NCBI GenBank assembly: GCA_963736285.1
Contig: CAVTOA010000003.1
Location: 434,001-498,000 of the forward strand
Source: CAVTOA01 sp963736285
GTDB taxonomy: Bacteria; Actinomycetota; Actinomycetes; Mycobacteriales; QHCE01
Length of the DNA: 64,000 bases
Direction of reading: 5' to 3'
Positions 54,550 through 63,797 of this stretch are shown piece by piece. The notes beneath the pieces are model-generated. The model saw only the letters and a program-made list of their open reading frames with translations, did not search any database and was not told the origin of the DNA. Each line of letters starts with the position of its first letter. Position 1 is the stretch's first letter. The translations under genes and the position numbers were made by a program.

Positions 54550-54687
54550 GTGCGTGCGGAGCGGCTGTCGCCCCGGCCCCTCCCGATCGACGTGACAAAT
54601 CCCCACGGCCGTAAGACACGACGGCCCCAAATTGCAGTGTTTGCGAGCCTACCCCGCACATCGAACGGATCGCAGTTGGGCGGGCCG

Positions 54688-55245
54688 TCACCGCGGCTTG
54701 TAAACCTCGGGCTTGAGCACGCCGACATATGGGAGATTACGGTAACGCTCGGCATAGTCGAGGCCATAACCAACCACAAACTCATCGGCAATGTCGAAAC
54801 CCACATGGGTCACGTCAATGGGCACCCTCAGCGCATCCGGTTTACGCAGCAGCGCGACCACTTGGAGACTCGCTGGATTGCGGCTGGCCAGATTGCGCAG
54901 AAGCCATGACAGTGTCAGACCAGAGTCGATGACGTCTTCGACCAGCAGCACATGTTTGTCGGTGATGTCGCGGTCGAGGTCTTTAAGGATGCGCACCACC
55001 CCTGACGAGCTGGTAGACGCGCCATATGAAGACACCGCCATGAACTCCATCTCGACAGGCATGTCTAGCGCACGCGCAAAATCTGCCATAAACATGACCG
55101 CGCCTTTGAGCACACCCACCAGAAGCAGCGGCTTTTCCGGACTCACCTTGCTCTGATATTCGGCGCGAACAGCAGCGGCCAGGTCCGCGATCTTGGCCTG
55201 AATCCGCTCTTCGGTGAGCACCACCGACTCGATGTCGTCGCGCAT
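54688..55245 (-). CDS. hpt: hypoxanthine phosphoribosyltransferase
   Basis: 185 residues from ATG 55245 (ATG 55281 is possible). LLLVGVLKGAVMFMADFARA, the PRPP site VLLVEDVIDSGLTLSWLL, the K in LRKPDALRV and DEFVVGYGLDYAERYRNLPY are typical. It salvages hypoxanthine and guanine. The tilS-hpt-ftsH order is widespread in bacteria. 55246-55420 before it holds no gene. Confidence 0.96.
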   Translation of the reverse strand: MRDDIESVVLTEERIQAKIADLAAAVRAEYQSKVSPEKPLLLVGVLKGAVMFMADFARALDMPVEMEFMAVSSYGASTSSSGVVRILKDLDRDITDKHVLLVEDVIDSGLTLSWLLRNLASRNPASLQVVALLRKPDALRVPIDVTHVGFDIADEFVVGYGLDYAERYRNLPYVGVLKPEVYKPR

Positions 55246-55420
55246 GTCCGTGCCGGGTCTTTCTTGGATGTTGCTGCGCATCAGTACCAGCCTTCGTTGG
55301 GGTGGGGCCATAGGTGCTTCTGCTCACGAACAGTGTCGTCATTGCGTTCTTGGAGGCAGACCTGCTACTCAACAGCCTGCCATGAACTAGCTCACCGATG
55401 TTACGTAGCCCGAAAGTTAC

Positions 55421-56425
55421 CTAACCACCATTCGCGCGGCAGGGGGGTGAGACTGGGTCCTGGAGTACCAATCGGCCCGCGTTCCGGCTCACGGTGGCCC
55501 CACCAGGCAAACAGGTTGCCCCCTGCCCTCGCCACTCGACCAACAAGGCATCCAGCGCATCGATGTGACTAATCGCTAATGCGCCTGCCGGAACCCCGCG
55601 TGAGAGAGCCCACTGTCGCAGTACACGACGTCGGATCGCCGACGGCTCCGCCGCGAGTGCCGTCGGGAGCTCCGTCCCGGTGTCCGCGGTCAGTGCGATG
55701 AAGCGCTCCGTTGCGATCGCGTCGAGATAGTCGGCGTCGTCCCGGAGCAGGCGCGCACTGCGGGTAAGACCCAGGGTGACGCCCGGTCCGATGGTGTCTT
55801 CTAGCAACGGGACAACCTTGCGCAGCCGCGAGCGGGCGTACGCGGGGTCAACGTTATGGGGGTCATGCCAGACCGGGATGTTCTCTGCCGCGCACGCGTC
55901 ATGGGTAGTCGCCCTCGCAACGTCGAGAAGCGGCCGACGGTAAAGCCCACGCTGAACGGGCATTCCAGAGAGCGCCCGGGCACCGGAGCCACGGGCCAGC
56001 GCCAACAAAACCGTCTCCGCTTGATCGTCACGGGTGTGCCCGAGGAAAACCGCGCTTGCCGACAACCGGCTAGCCGCTGCGGCGAGGGCCGCGTATCGAG
56101 CGGTTCGGGCGGCCGCCTCGGGACCACCCGCAGTGCCCACCGCGACAGTGATGGCATCGGCGGGGCTAAACCCCGCCTTTGCCGCCCACACCGTTACATC
56201 GTTGGCACGCCGCGCTGAGCCGCTCTGCAGCCCATGATCCACCGTGACTAATCCCATGCGACGACCTTTCCGGGGAGCCTCAAACGCCACCCCGGCGGCG
56301 AGCGCCATGGAGTCTGGCCCACCAGAACATGCCACCAGCACCAATCCGCCCTCTGGTACCGCAACAATCGCCTGTCGTACCGCCACTCGAATCGCGGCCA
56401 CGCTCCCGGCAAGCTTGGCCATCAA
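55421..56425 (-). CDS. tilS: tRNA(Ile)-lysidine synthase
   Basis: 334 residues. The PP-loop SGGPDSMALA (about 35-44), VTVDHGLQSGSARRANDV, GHTRDDQAETVLL and RRPLLDVAR match TilS, which turns the CAU anticodon of a minor tRNA-Ile into an AUA reader. The length matches short actinobacterial forms with little C-terminal domain. It lies 31 bases after the metalloprotease gene. Confidence 0.95.
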   Translation of the reverse strand: MMAKLAGSVAAIRVAVRQAIVAVPEGGLVLVACSGGPDSMALAAGVAFEAPRKGRRMGLVTVDHGLQSGSARRANDVTVWAAKAGFSPADAITVAVGTAGGPEAAARTARYAALAAAASRLSASAVFLGHTRDDQAETVLLALARGSGARALSGMPVQRGLYRRPLLDVARATTHDACAAENIPVWHDPHNVDPAYARSRLRKVVPLLEDTIGPGVTLGLTRSARLLRDDADYLDAIATERFIALTADTGTELPTALAAEPSAIRRRVLRQWALSRGVPAGALAISHIDALDALLVEWRGQGATCLPGGATVSRNAGRLVLQDPVSPPCRANGG

Positions 56426-56455
56426 TCGCCCACCCGGCCCGTGTTCATCGGCGCC

Positions 56456-57544
56456 TCAGCCTTGGTGAACTCGCGCGATCCACTGGAGCGGCTCGGCGAG
56501 CTCGTCAGTGGTGGGCAATGTTTCTGGCGAGCTCCACACTTGGTTGAAGCCGTCCATGCCAATTTTCTCCACAACATCGCCGACGAACTGACGCCCTTCG
56601 GCGTACTGGCGCAGTTTCAGTTCCGCACCCAGAAGCCGCCGCACCACTCGTGCAAGCGGATTTCCCGACTGCCGTCGGGCGTTGAACCTTTCTCTGATTG
56701 TTTCGACGGACGGCACGATCCCGGGGCCTACCCCGTCCATCACAAATTCCGCATGCCCCTCAACCAGGGTCATTAAGGCACTGAGTCGGTCAATCACCTT
56801 CCGCTGTTCTGGGTTTTGTACCAGGTCGAGAACGCTCACGCGCGAATGCGGGTCGCGCATTATTTCGACCAGCGTGGTCACCTTGGCGCGAGTTCTTGCG
56901 ACCAACGGACGTTGATCGTCGTTGGCGGCTGGCCGCCCCGTACTACCGCGCTCCCCAGCTGCGGCAAACGCACGAATCTCGGCGAAAAAGTGATCCCGCA
57001 ACCACGGAACCGCGGTGAACTGGGTGCGATGAGTGACTTCGTGCAGACATACCCACAGTCGGAAATCGTCAGTGGGAACGTCGAGCTTCCGCTCGGTTTC
57101 CACGATGTTTTGGGCGACCAACAGCAGTTGACCGACAGGTCCGGTGAAGACTTCGTACTGCCCCAGCACTCGACCCGACAGATACGCCAGCACTCCTCCG
57201 GCTTGCACCGCCGCCGTTTTCGCGGTGGCAGCGCGGCCAAAATTTGCCAGCGCGGACTGCGGCTCATCGTCCATGCCGGCAAACCGTGCGAGCATAGGGT
57301 CGGCCACTTGCCGGAAGCCCGCGATATTAATCGAGATCCATTGTGGACGATCAACAATCACTGCTGGGTGCGCCGCGCCGCCGTCCAATCCGGTGAAGGC
57401 ACGCACATGGGCGTCAGCCGCGTAGGCGCTTTCCCGCAACCGCTCGACCACTTCGGACGCCTCGGAGAGTGGCAGCCTAGGCCCCGTGCGGGCGAACGCG
57501 CGTGCGGTTGATTGCGCGAGGTCCCAATCCAGGATGGAGGTCAT
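56456..57544 (-). CDS. DUF2342 zinc-dependent metalloprotease-like protein
   Basis: 362 residues. It carries the zinc motif in WVCLHEVTHRTQFTAVPWLR (about 174-193), the hallmark of the DUF2342 family (often labelled coenzyme F420 biosynthesis-associated or putative hydrolase). Other typical features are the FTGLDGGAAHPAVIVDRPQW stretch near 50 and LVEGHAEFVMDGVGP near 272. It is always next to tilS and dacB in actinobacteria. The actual substrate is not known. Confidence 0.88.
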   Translation of the reverse strand: MTSILDWDLAQSTARAFARTGPRLPLSEASEVVERLRESAYAADAHVRAFTGLDGGAAHPAVIVDRPQWISINIAGFRQVADPMLARFAGMDDEPQSALANFGRAATAKTAAVQAGGVLAYLSGRVLGQYEVFTGPVGQLLLVAQNIVETERKLDVPTDDFRLWVCLHEVTHRTQFTAVPWLRDHFFAEIRAFAAAGERGSTGRPAANDDQRPLVARTRAKVTTLVEIMRDPHSRVSVLDLVQNPEQRKVIDRLSALMTLVEGHAEFVMDGVGPGIVPSVETIRERFNARRQSGNPLARVVRRLLGAELKLRQYAEGRQFVGDVVEKIGMDGFNQVWSSPETLPTTDELAEPLQWIARVHQG

Positions 57545-57599
57545 GGTTTAACCGTACGGGGTGGTCAACTCCAAAAGCCGCACCCCGGCCGAACACGCC

Positions 57600-58991
57600 T
57601 TAACAACCACAGCGGGCCAGTGTTGCCGCGATAGTGTCGAGTGCCGCATGCACGGCATCCAGACCACCGTCCCCGCCCGGGTAGTCGTTGGCGAGTAACG
57701 CAAAAGACAGTTCGCGGCCGTCGGAGGTCGTGAGCACCCCCGCGAGTGAGCTCACCCCGGAAAGACTCCCGGTCTTCGCCCGCACGTATCCGGCCGCATG
57801 CTCAGCCGTCGGTTCTTTGAACCTGTCCGCGAGCGTGCCGCTATAGCCGGCAACCGGCAGCCCAGTAATCAAGCTGCGCAGCTCGGGATGGTGCGCGCTC
57901 GCGGCCACCGCAAGCACCGCGGTGAGCACCTTTGCGGTAAGCCGGTTATCGCGCGACAAGCCGCTTGAGTCGGCGAGAACAACACCATTGACGTCTATCC
58001 CCAACCGACCAAGTTCGGTGCGCACGGCGGTGGCCGCGCCCTTAAATGAGCCTGACTGACCTAACTTTATGGCCAACTGGTGACCTATCGCCTCCGCGAG
58101 AGTGTTGTCAGAGATGCGAAGCGCTTGCTCCACCACAGTGGATAGCGGCGCCGATTGAACTTTCCCGAGTTCTTCTGACCTGCGGGACGCAACACCGCGC
58201 GTGACCGTCACCCGCGAACCCAGCATTGAGGCAAATGTGTGCGCCGCGTCGAGATCTGGCTGGCTCGATCGAGGAGCGTCGTTACTCTCACGACTCCCGA
58301 ACGAGGTTCGCCCGCCATCGACCTCCAGCGGCGTGATGGGTGCGCTATAACCCGCGGAAATTATGTCGTCATCCCAGCCAGATGCCGTGTTTGCACCGCT
58401 AAAAAGCGATGAGTCAAGCACGACATGAGTGATCGTGCCTGGATGAGATCTCTGTACCTGCTTGGCCAGCTCATCAAGGCGAGCGGCGTGGGCATAAAAG
58501 CCGTGACCATCTTTGGACAGCGTGACATCGCCGCCACCGATGAGCACCACCTCATCGGCTGAGGATCCCGCCACGACGCGGGTATCGATGCGATGTCCTG
58601 GTCCGAGCGCCGCCAACGCGGACACGGTGGTGGCCATCTTGTTAATCGACGCCGGGAGCAGCGGCACCGACGGGTCCTGGGAGAAAACCGTCTTTCCGGT
58701 GGCCGCATCAACTATGGCGGCCGAAAGGTGGCCGACAGCTGGCGTGGACAATTCGTCGCCGAGAATGCGTCGGATGCCTTGTGCTGTAGGAGCTTTGCCG
58801 CCGCCATTATTTGCCGGAAGAACAGATGCGGGTGTCCCGAAATGCGGCGTCGCTGACGATGGAACTCGCTCTTCCACCCCGTGAAACCGGTCTGCTCCGC
58901 CCAGGAACAAATACCCAGATCCGATCACAAAAAGAAGCCCAATGAGCAGGCCCAATGTGACCGAGGTAAGCCTGTTATGGCTTCGACTCAT
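57600..58991 (-). CDS. dacB: D-alanyl-D-alanine carboxypeptidase/endopeptidase (DacB, PBP4 type)
   Basis: 463 residues from ATG 58991, which follows GAGGAG. A signal anchor (about 10-32) exports it. The penicillin-binding motifs are S-x-x-K in LLPASINKMATTVSAL, S-x-N in LRISDNTLAEAIGHQL and K-T-G in AKTGSLSGVSSLAGVL. It trims or cleaves peptidoglycan cross-links. It is divergent from ppa, with 95 bases between. Confidence 0.95.
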   Translation of the reverse strand: MSRSHNRLTSVTLGLLIGLLFVIGSGYLFLGGADRFHGVEERVPSSATPHFGTPASVLPANNGGGKAPTAQGIRRILGDELSTPAVGHLSAAIVDAATGKTVFSQDPSVPLLPASINKMATTVSALAALGPGHRIDTRVVAGSSADEVVLIGGGDVTLSKDGHGFYAHAARLDELAKQVQRSHPGTITHVVLDSSLFSGANTASGWDDDIISAGYSAPITPLEVDGGRTSFGSRESNDAPRSSQPDLDAAHTFASMLGSRVTVTRGVASRRSEELGKVQSAPLSTVVEQALRISDNTLAEAIGHQLAIKLGQSGSFKGAATAVRTELGRLGIDVNGVVLADSSGLSRDNRLTAKVLTAVLAVAASAHHPELRSLITGLPVAGYSGTLADRFKEPTAEHAAGYVRAKTGSLSGVSSLAGVLTTSDGRELSFALLANDYPGGDGGLDAVHAALDTIAATLARCGC

Positions 58992-59086
58992 AGGGGCACT
59001 CCTCATGGCGACTTGCATATGAGACACACTTAACGGTTGGTATCCGCAGACAACATCCGCTGCCACAAGAAACTAAAGGAGTTCCG

Positions 59087-59599
59087 GTGGAGTTCGACGT
59101 CACCATTGAGATCCCTAAAGGGCAACGCAATAAGTATGAGGTTGACCATTCCACTGGCCGTATCCGCCTGGACCGAACCCTCTTTACCGCCACGCAATAC
59201 CCCGCCGATTACGGCTACATCGAGCAAACACTTGGTGCCGACGGCGACCCCCTCGACGCGCTGGTACTGGTACGAGAGCCCACCTTTCCGGGATGCCTCA
59301 TTCATTGTAGGGCGATCGGCATGTTCCGCATGACCGACGAAAAAGGCGGCGACGACAAGGTCATCTGTGTCCCCGCAGACGACCCTCGTCAAGACTGCCT
59401 GCGTGACATCTACGACATGGCCGAGTTCTACCGGCTCGAGATCCAGCACTTCTTCGAGGTCTACAAGGACCTCGAGCCCGGCAAGTCAGTTGAGGGAGCC
59501 ACCTGGGCCGGACGGGCCGAAGCTGAGGCGGAGATCGAAAACTCTCGTGGACGTCTCGCCGAGTATCGGGTCGACCACCCCGACGCTTTTATGCACTGA
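59087..59599 (+). CDS. ppa: inorganic pyrophosphatase
   Basis: 170 residues with a GTG start behind AAAGGAG. The family I motifs are present: EIPKGQRNKYEVDHSTGRIR, YPADYGYIEQTLGADGDPLD with the metal-binding Asp cluster, and the later FFEVYKDLEPGKSV. It removes pyrophosphate from biosynthesis. Confidence 0.97.
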   Translation: MEFDVTIEIPKGQRNKYEVDHSTGRIRLDRTLFTATQYPADYGYIEQTLGADGDPLDALVLVREPTFPGCLIHCRAIGMFRMTDEKGGDDKVICVPADDPRQDCLRDIYDMAEFYRLEIQHFFEVYKDLEPGKSVEGATWAGRAEAEAEIENSRGRLAEYRVDHPDAFMH

Positions 59600-59725
59600 G
59601 CAATAGCGGCGTGAGCCTCAATTCGAGTGCCACAACCACATTTTCTATCGTTGAATCTATGAATTCCTCGTCGCTCACCGTCACCATGATGGCCCCATAA
59701 CTGGGGCGGAGCGACATTCGTAATC

Positions 59726-59747
59726 GGGCCCCGGTAAGGGCCCTTTT
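59726..59747 (+). terminator. intrinsic terminator, ppa side
   Basis: GGGCCC (59726-59731) and GGGCCC (59738-59743) form a GC stem followed by TTTT. It is placed 127 bases past the ppa stop. Confidence 0.65.
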
Positions 59748-59783
59748 ACCCAATTGGTCGGCGCGGGTGTACGTGTAGGAATG

Positions 59784-59824
59784 AAAAGGGTGGTGTTCGT
59801 CTGAATGAGACGGACACCACCCTT
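59784..59824 (-). terminator. strong terminator of glpK
   Basis: A 17-bp stem (59786-59802 with 59808-59824, one wobble pair) with a five-base loop. On the minus strand it runs into CTTTTCATT. It lies 17 bases past the glpK stop. Confidence 0.9.
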
Positions 59825-59840
59825 ACTTTCGGGGCAGTTA

Positions 59841-61355
59841 CTAGTCTTCTCGCTCAACCCAGTCGAAGCTTCGAGTGACCGCCCTCTTCCAGTTCCGGTA
59901 CTCGCGGTCTCGGGTTGCCTCGTCGAGCTTCGGATCCCATTGCTTGTCCTTGGCCCAGTTGGCGAGCACGTCGTCTGTGCCGGCCCAAAAGCCGACCGCC
60001 AAGCCAGCCGCATACGCCGCACCCAACGCGGTCGTTTCGGCAACTACCGGACGAATAACGGGAACCCCGAGAATGTCGGCCTGGAACTGCATGAGCAGAT
60101 CGTTCGCCACCATTCCACCGTCTACTTTGAGCGACTTGAGCGGCACGCCAGAGTCGGCATCCATCGCCTCAATAACCTCGCGCGTTTGAAATGCGGTGGC
60201 TTCCAATACTGCCCGCGCGATATGACCCTTGTTGATGTACCGAGTAAGGCCAACAAGGACACCGCGGGCGTCAGAACGCCAATACGGCGCAAACAGGCCC
60301 GAAAACGCTGGCACGAAATAGGCCCCGCCGTTGTCGTCGACTCCCTTGGCAAGCGCCTCCACCTCTGGAGCCTCTTTGATCATCCCCAGGTTGTCTCGCA
60401 TCCACTGCACCAAAGATCCGGTGACAGCAATGGAACCCTCCAATGCGTACACCGGATCGTTGTTGCCCAGCTTGTAACAGACGGTGGTCAGCAGCCCATG
60501 CTTGCTGGCGACTTTCTCGTTGCCAGTGTTGAGCAAGACGAAGTTGCCGGTGCCATACGTGTTCTTGGCCTCACCAATGCTCAAGCAGGCTTGGCCAAAA
60601 GTGGCTGCTTGCTGGTCACCCAGGATGCCCGATACGGGAAGCCCCGCGAACACCCCGCGCTCACGCACCCGTCCATACTCCTCCGAGGAGGAGCGGATTT
60701 CGGGAAGCATGGACATCGGAACGCCGATCTCCGCCGCGATCTCTGGATCCCAATTAAGGGTGTCCAGATCCATCATCAGTGTGCGAGAAGCATTGGTGGG
60801 ATCGGTGACGTGCAGGCCGCCATCAGTCCCGCCAGTGATGTTCCACAGCACCCAGGTGTCCATGTTGCCGAAGAGCAGTTCGCCGGCTTCTGCCTTCGCG
60901 CGTGCACCCTCCACATTGTCCAGGATCCACCGCACTTTAGGCCCAGAGAAATACGTCGCGAGCGGAAGGCCTGTCTTTTCGCGGTATCGCTCCTGGCCCC
61001 CTCCGAGCGCCCCTAGGCGTTGGCAAATCTGGTCGGTGCGGGTGTCTTGCCACACGATCGCGTTGTAGATCGGCTTGCCGGTCTTTTTGTCCCACACCAA
61101 AGCGGTTTCCCGCTGGTTGGTGATGCCGACGGCAGCGATGTCGCCACCGTGCAGATCGGCCTTTGCCAACGCACCCGCCGAGACTTCCCGGGTGTTCCGC
61201 CAAATCTCTTCTGGGTCATGCTCGACCCAGCCGGCGCGCGGAAAAATTTGTTCATGCTCTCGCTGATCAGTAGCGACTATCCGCCCAGAGTGGTCGAACA
61301 CAATGCATCGCGTGGATGTAGTGCCTTGATCAATTGCCGCCACATATTGAGCCAT
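59841..61355 (-). CDS. glpK: glycerol kinase
   Basis: 504 residues from ATG 61355, chosen because GGAGG lies five bases upstream. The ATP-site start AAIDQGTTSTRCIVFDHSGR, WVEHDPEEIW, VWQDTRTDQIC, SGILGDQQAATFGQAC and FVPAFSGLFAPYW are typical of FGGY glycerol kinases. It traps glycerol as glycerol 3-phosphate. glpF lies 76 bases upstream on the same strand, so they form an uptake operon. Confidence 0.97.
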   Translation of the reverse strand: MAQYVAAIDQGTTSTRCIVFDHSGRIVATDQREHEQIFPRAGWVEHDPEEIWRNTREVSAGALAKADLHGGDIAAVGITNQRETALVWDKKTGKPIYNAIVWQDTRTDQICQRLGALGGGQERYREKTGLPLATYFSGPKVRWILDNVEGARAKAEAGELLFGNMDTWVLWNITGGTDGGLHVTDPTNASRTLMMDLDTLNWDPEIAAEIGVPMSMLPEIRSSSEEYGRVRERGVFAGLPVSGILGDQQAATFGQACLSIGEAKNTYGTGNFVLLNTGNEKVASKHGLLTTVCYKLGNNDPVYALEGSIAVTGSLVQWMRDNLGMIKEAPEVEALAKGVDDNGGAYFVPAFSGLFAPYWRSDARGVLVGLTRYINKGHIARAVLEATAFQTREVIEAMDADSGVPLKSLKVDGGMVANDLLMQFQADILGVPVIRPVVAETTALGAAYAAGLAVGFWAGTDDVLANWAKDKQWDPKLDEATRDREYRNWKRAVTRSFDWVERED

Positions 61356-61430
61356 TGAATCCTCCATATATGTCCGACCTACTTATGCACGATTCGTGCC
61401 TATCGAAAACGTCCGTGGTCGGACGCATTG

Positions 61431-62171
61431 TCAGTTCGGAAGAAGGTTAAACAGCAGCCCGGCTAGGCCGGCACCAATAAGTGGGCCGAATACCGGAACC
61501 CAGGAATAACCCCAGTTCGCCCCGCCCTTACCGCGAATAGGCAAGAACGCGTACGCGATACGAGGACCGAGGTCACGGGCTGGGTTAATCGCATACCCAG
61601 TAGGACCACCGAGCGAGTTACCAATTCCGATAACGACGAATGCCACAGCCGCATACCCCAACGCGGCATTTCCGAACTGAGGCACACCGCCCACCGAGCC
61701 GGTCGCGCCCGGGCTTTGCAGGATCCAGAAAACCAACACAAATGTGCCGACGACCTCAGTGACAACGTTCCACGGCGGACTGCTTACCTGCGGACCGGTG
61801 GAGAAGATTCCCAACGTGTTTTTCGGATCGTCATGAGTATCGAATTGCTTTTTATATGCGAGCCAACAAATAACCGCACCGACAATTGCTCCCACCATTT
61901 GTCCTGCGATATAAATGGGAACTTTATCCCAGTCAAGTTTATCGGCTATCGCGAATCCGAATGTAACCGCCGGATTAATAAACGCTCCCGATGGAGCGGC
62001 TATGCTCGCACCAATAAATACCGCGAATCCCCATCCGAAGTTGATGAGCAACCAACCGCCTTGGTAACCCAACGACTTTCGCAATACCGTGGCCGCCACC
62101 ACGCCGGTACCCAACAAAACAAGTGCCGCAGTGCCTAGCATCTCCCAAAGAAATATGTGACTGTTACTCAC
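61431..62171 (-). CDS. glpF: glycerol facilitator / aquaporin family channel
   Basis: 246 residues with a GTG start behind GGGGGGAG. Six helices and both half-helix NPA motifs are present: GAFINPAVTFGFAI and GYAINPARDLGPRIAY. The Asp after the second NPA-R is typical of glycerol-conducting members. Pairing with glpK supports glycerol import. Confidence 0.95.
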   Translation of the reverse strand: MSNSHIFLWEMLGTAALVLLGTGVVAATVLRKSLGYQGGWLLINFGWGFAVFIGASIAAPSGAFINPAVTFGFAIADKLDWDKVPIYIAGQMVGAIVGAVICWLAYKKQFDTHDDPKNTLGIFSTGPQVSSPPWNVVTEVVGTFVLVFWILQSPGATGSVGGVPQFGNAALGYAAVAFVVIGIGNSLGGPTGYAINPARDLGPRIAYAFLPIRGKGGANWGYSWVPVFGPLIGAGLAGLLFNLLPN

Positions 62172-62503
62172 GGCAGCTCCCCCCTATGCTCCCGCCAGCC
62201 GCTGACACACCCGGATGGATAGCCTCACGGCGGCCGCCCCCACGACCTCGCTGTGCAGTTAACTAGTCCCCCAAACGAGCGAATTCTCAATCACCCGTTT
62301 AGTAGCCAAACCCGCTCGATAGACGCTAATGTCACCTGCGCACCCTGTCTATAGGTCGCTGTAGGGGAAATCCGGCGGTCGCTTCGGTATTTGCCTTGTC
62401 AGAATTCGTCTTATACATCCAAGAAACTGTATTATTTGATATTCAATGACGTCCCAGGCAACATTTTTGCTAATGCGAGCATGCGAACGCTAAACGCCAT
62501 TAA
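62172..62503. other. AT-rich gap upstream of glpF
   Basis: 332 bases without a gene. The left part should hold the glpF promoter, which I could not pinpoint. From about 62395 the base composition turns AT-rich, marking the start of accessory DNA. Confidence 0.4.
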
Positions 62504-62689
62504 TTAAAAACGCGTAATAAGGGCCGGCGCGGGATCTGTGCCACAACATGCCGTTCCATATTTCGTTTTCAGCAATGCTCGAATATAGGGCGCTGGATAC
62601 CAGCGATGACGCCAACCAAAAATTTCGCTGTAATAGATCGGCAATTCGCATCTCTGACACACAAAGCCGACGTCGCCATGCTTATTCAT
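62504..62689 (-). CDS. small zinc-ribbon-like hypothetical protein
   Basis: 61 residues. C-Q-R-C followed by ELPIY and GWRHRW resembles the small C-x-x-C...W-R-H proteins common in actinophages and integrative elements. A later C-C pair could complete a zinc site. There is no clear ribosome site and the protein is short, so it may be a remnant. Confidence 0.4.
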   Translation of the reverse strand: MNKHGDVGFVCQRCELPIYYSEIFGWRHRWYPAPYIRALLKTKYGTACCGTDPAPALITRF

Positions 62690-62723
62690 ACCTCAACCCT
62701 CCGCACCGAATACGGAATGAGAA

Positions 62724-62855
62724 CTCGCGGATAGGGGATGACGGGTCCCCTATCCGCGAGCCACCAACGTAGTTCCGACGCGGCTGCTACTCGGGCAAAT
62801 AGGGAGTGCACACGTCGGAACTACAGCCTTCGTCGCATCAATTCGACAAAGGCTG
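62724..62855. other. cluster of three strong inverted repeats
   Basis: Stem 1: CTCGCGGATAGGGGA (62724-62738) with 62746-62760, 15 bp, 7-base loop. Stem 2: GTAGTTCCGACG (62769-62780) with 62813-62824, 12 bp. Stem 3: AGCCTTCGTCG (62825-62835) with 62845-62855, one mismatch. The stretch from 62690 to 63031 has no gene. It may encode a structured RNA or be the end of a mobile element. Confidence 0.7.
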
Positions 62856-62976
62856 CCGGCTGACCGGCGGCACTGAGAATGCCGGTTTAAGCGGCAATAG
62901 TCAACTCTGCGTTGAGCATCAAAAACTGTCTGCACACAGTAGATGTACACAATATGAATCCAGAACTACCACAAAA

Positions 62977-63023
62977 CCCCTCCCATGGGCCCGCTAAGTT
63001 ATTTGCGGGCAATTAGGGAGGGG
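62977..63023 (+). promoter_or_regulatory. hairpin enclosing the ribosome site of the XRE gene
   Basis: CCCCTCCC (62977-62984) pairs with GGGAGGGG (63016-63023) and GCCCGC (62989-62994) with GCGGGC (63005-63010). GGGAGGGG is also the ribosome site for the ATG at 63032, so the fold would hide it. This suggests translational control. Confidence 0.65.
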
Positions 63024-63031
63024 TGTGCTTC

Positions 63032-63403
63032 ATGCATGCACTAGGACGTCTGATTCATGAATGCCGCGCGATCGACCGCGCGTTGACGTATCGACACATC
63101 GCAGAATTAGCCGGGGATGAATTCACCTCGGCGGCAGTGTGGAAGTGGGCTAACAAGAAACACACGAAGCTAGACGAGATACCGCGCCCCAGAAGCATCC
63201 TGGCGCTCGCGCAAGCCCTCAACGTTCCGCCGCTGCGCGTCTTACTTGCTGCTGCAGAGGCTGCGGGCATCGATGTCTCCAACGCCGACACCAGTCAGTT
63301 CGCCAAGCAGCTACCCGCGCGAGTAGACGAGTTACCCCCGGACGAACGCGAGCTGATACTTCGTCTTATTTGGACACTCACCGATAAGGCCGGGAAGCAG
63401 TAG
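63032..63403 (+). CDS. small XRE-type helix-turn-helix regulator
   Basis: 123 residues from ATG 63032, eight bases after GGGAGGGG (an in-frame GTG at 63023 overlaps that site). An N-terminal helix-turn-helix is visible (YRHIAELAGDEFTSAAVWKWANKK, about 20-45), followed by a P-R-x-x-S-I-L-A-L-A-Q-A-L-N-V segment typical of phage-type repressors. It lies beside an integrase fragment, so it is probably the regulator of a lost or decayed element. Confidence 0.75.
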   Translation: MHALGRLIHECRAIDRALTYRHIAELAGDEFTSAAVWKWANKKHTKLDEIPRPRSILALAQALNVPPLRVLLAAAEAAGIDVSNADTSQFAKQLPARVDELPPDERELILRLIWTLTDKAGKQ

Positions 63404-63416
63404 TGACGCTTCTAAA

Positions 63417-63464
63417 TTCAACGCATGTACATATGGCGCCGCACGCATATGTACATGCGTTGAA
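63417..63464. repeat. 19-bp perfect inverted repeat
   Basis: TTCAACGCATGTACATATG (63417-63435) and its exact complement (63446-63464) flank a 10-base spacer. It lies between the XRE gene and the integrase fragment and lacks a T run. It could be an operator, a recombinase binding site or a scar. Confidence 0.8.
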
Positions 63465-63481
63465 ACATACGGCTGTCTACG

Positions 63482-63718
63482 TTGACACCGATGAGTTCGT
63501 GTCTGCTCCGCTCAGCAGGTGTACGCGATGCCCGTGTCCACGATGGACGCCATACGGCGGGCACGCTTCTTGTGGAATATGGCGTCCATGTTCGAACTGT
63601 CCAAGAAATTTTGGGGCATTCCGATATTCGGCTCACCCAGCGATACACCCACGCCGCGTTCGCAACGGTAGAAGATGCGGCTCGGCGCATCGACGCAGGA
63701 CTATGGGGGACCTCTTGA
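63482..63718 (+). pseudogene. C-terminal fragment of a phage-type tyrosine integrase
   Basis: About 65 residues from AGVRDARVHDGRHTAGTLLV to the stop match the last part of actinophage integrases: HDGRH (H-x-x-R), LGHSD, and the catalytic Tyr in TQRYTHA. The N-terminal 300 residues and the first catalytic Arg are missing; the upstream sequence is the XRE gene and an inverted repeat. It cannot work alone and marks a decayed element. Confidence 0.85.
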
Positions 63719-63797
63719 ACGAGTACGAACTGCAACTGAAATTGCAACTGAGCAGGGCGGGCTGTAAAGCTCAAGTCGATATGTTCCCTGCTCACGA

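Noticed and set aside
53926..54909. Plus-strand open frame of 327 codons opposite ftsH and hpt
   Set aside because: Antisense to two conserved genes; no start signals.
59805..61016. Plus-strand open frame of 403 codons opposite glpK
   Set aside because: Antisense shadow of glpK; it begins inside the glpK terminator.
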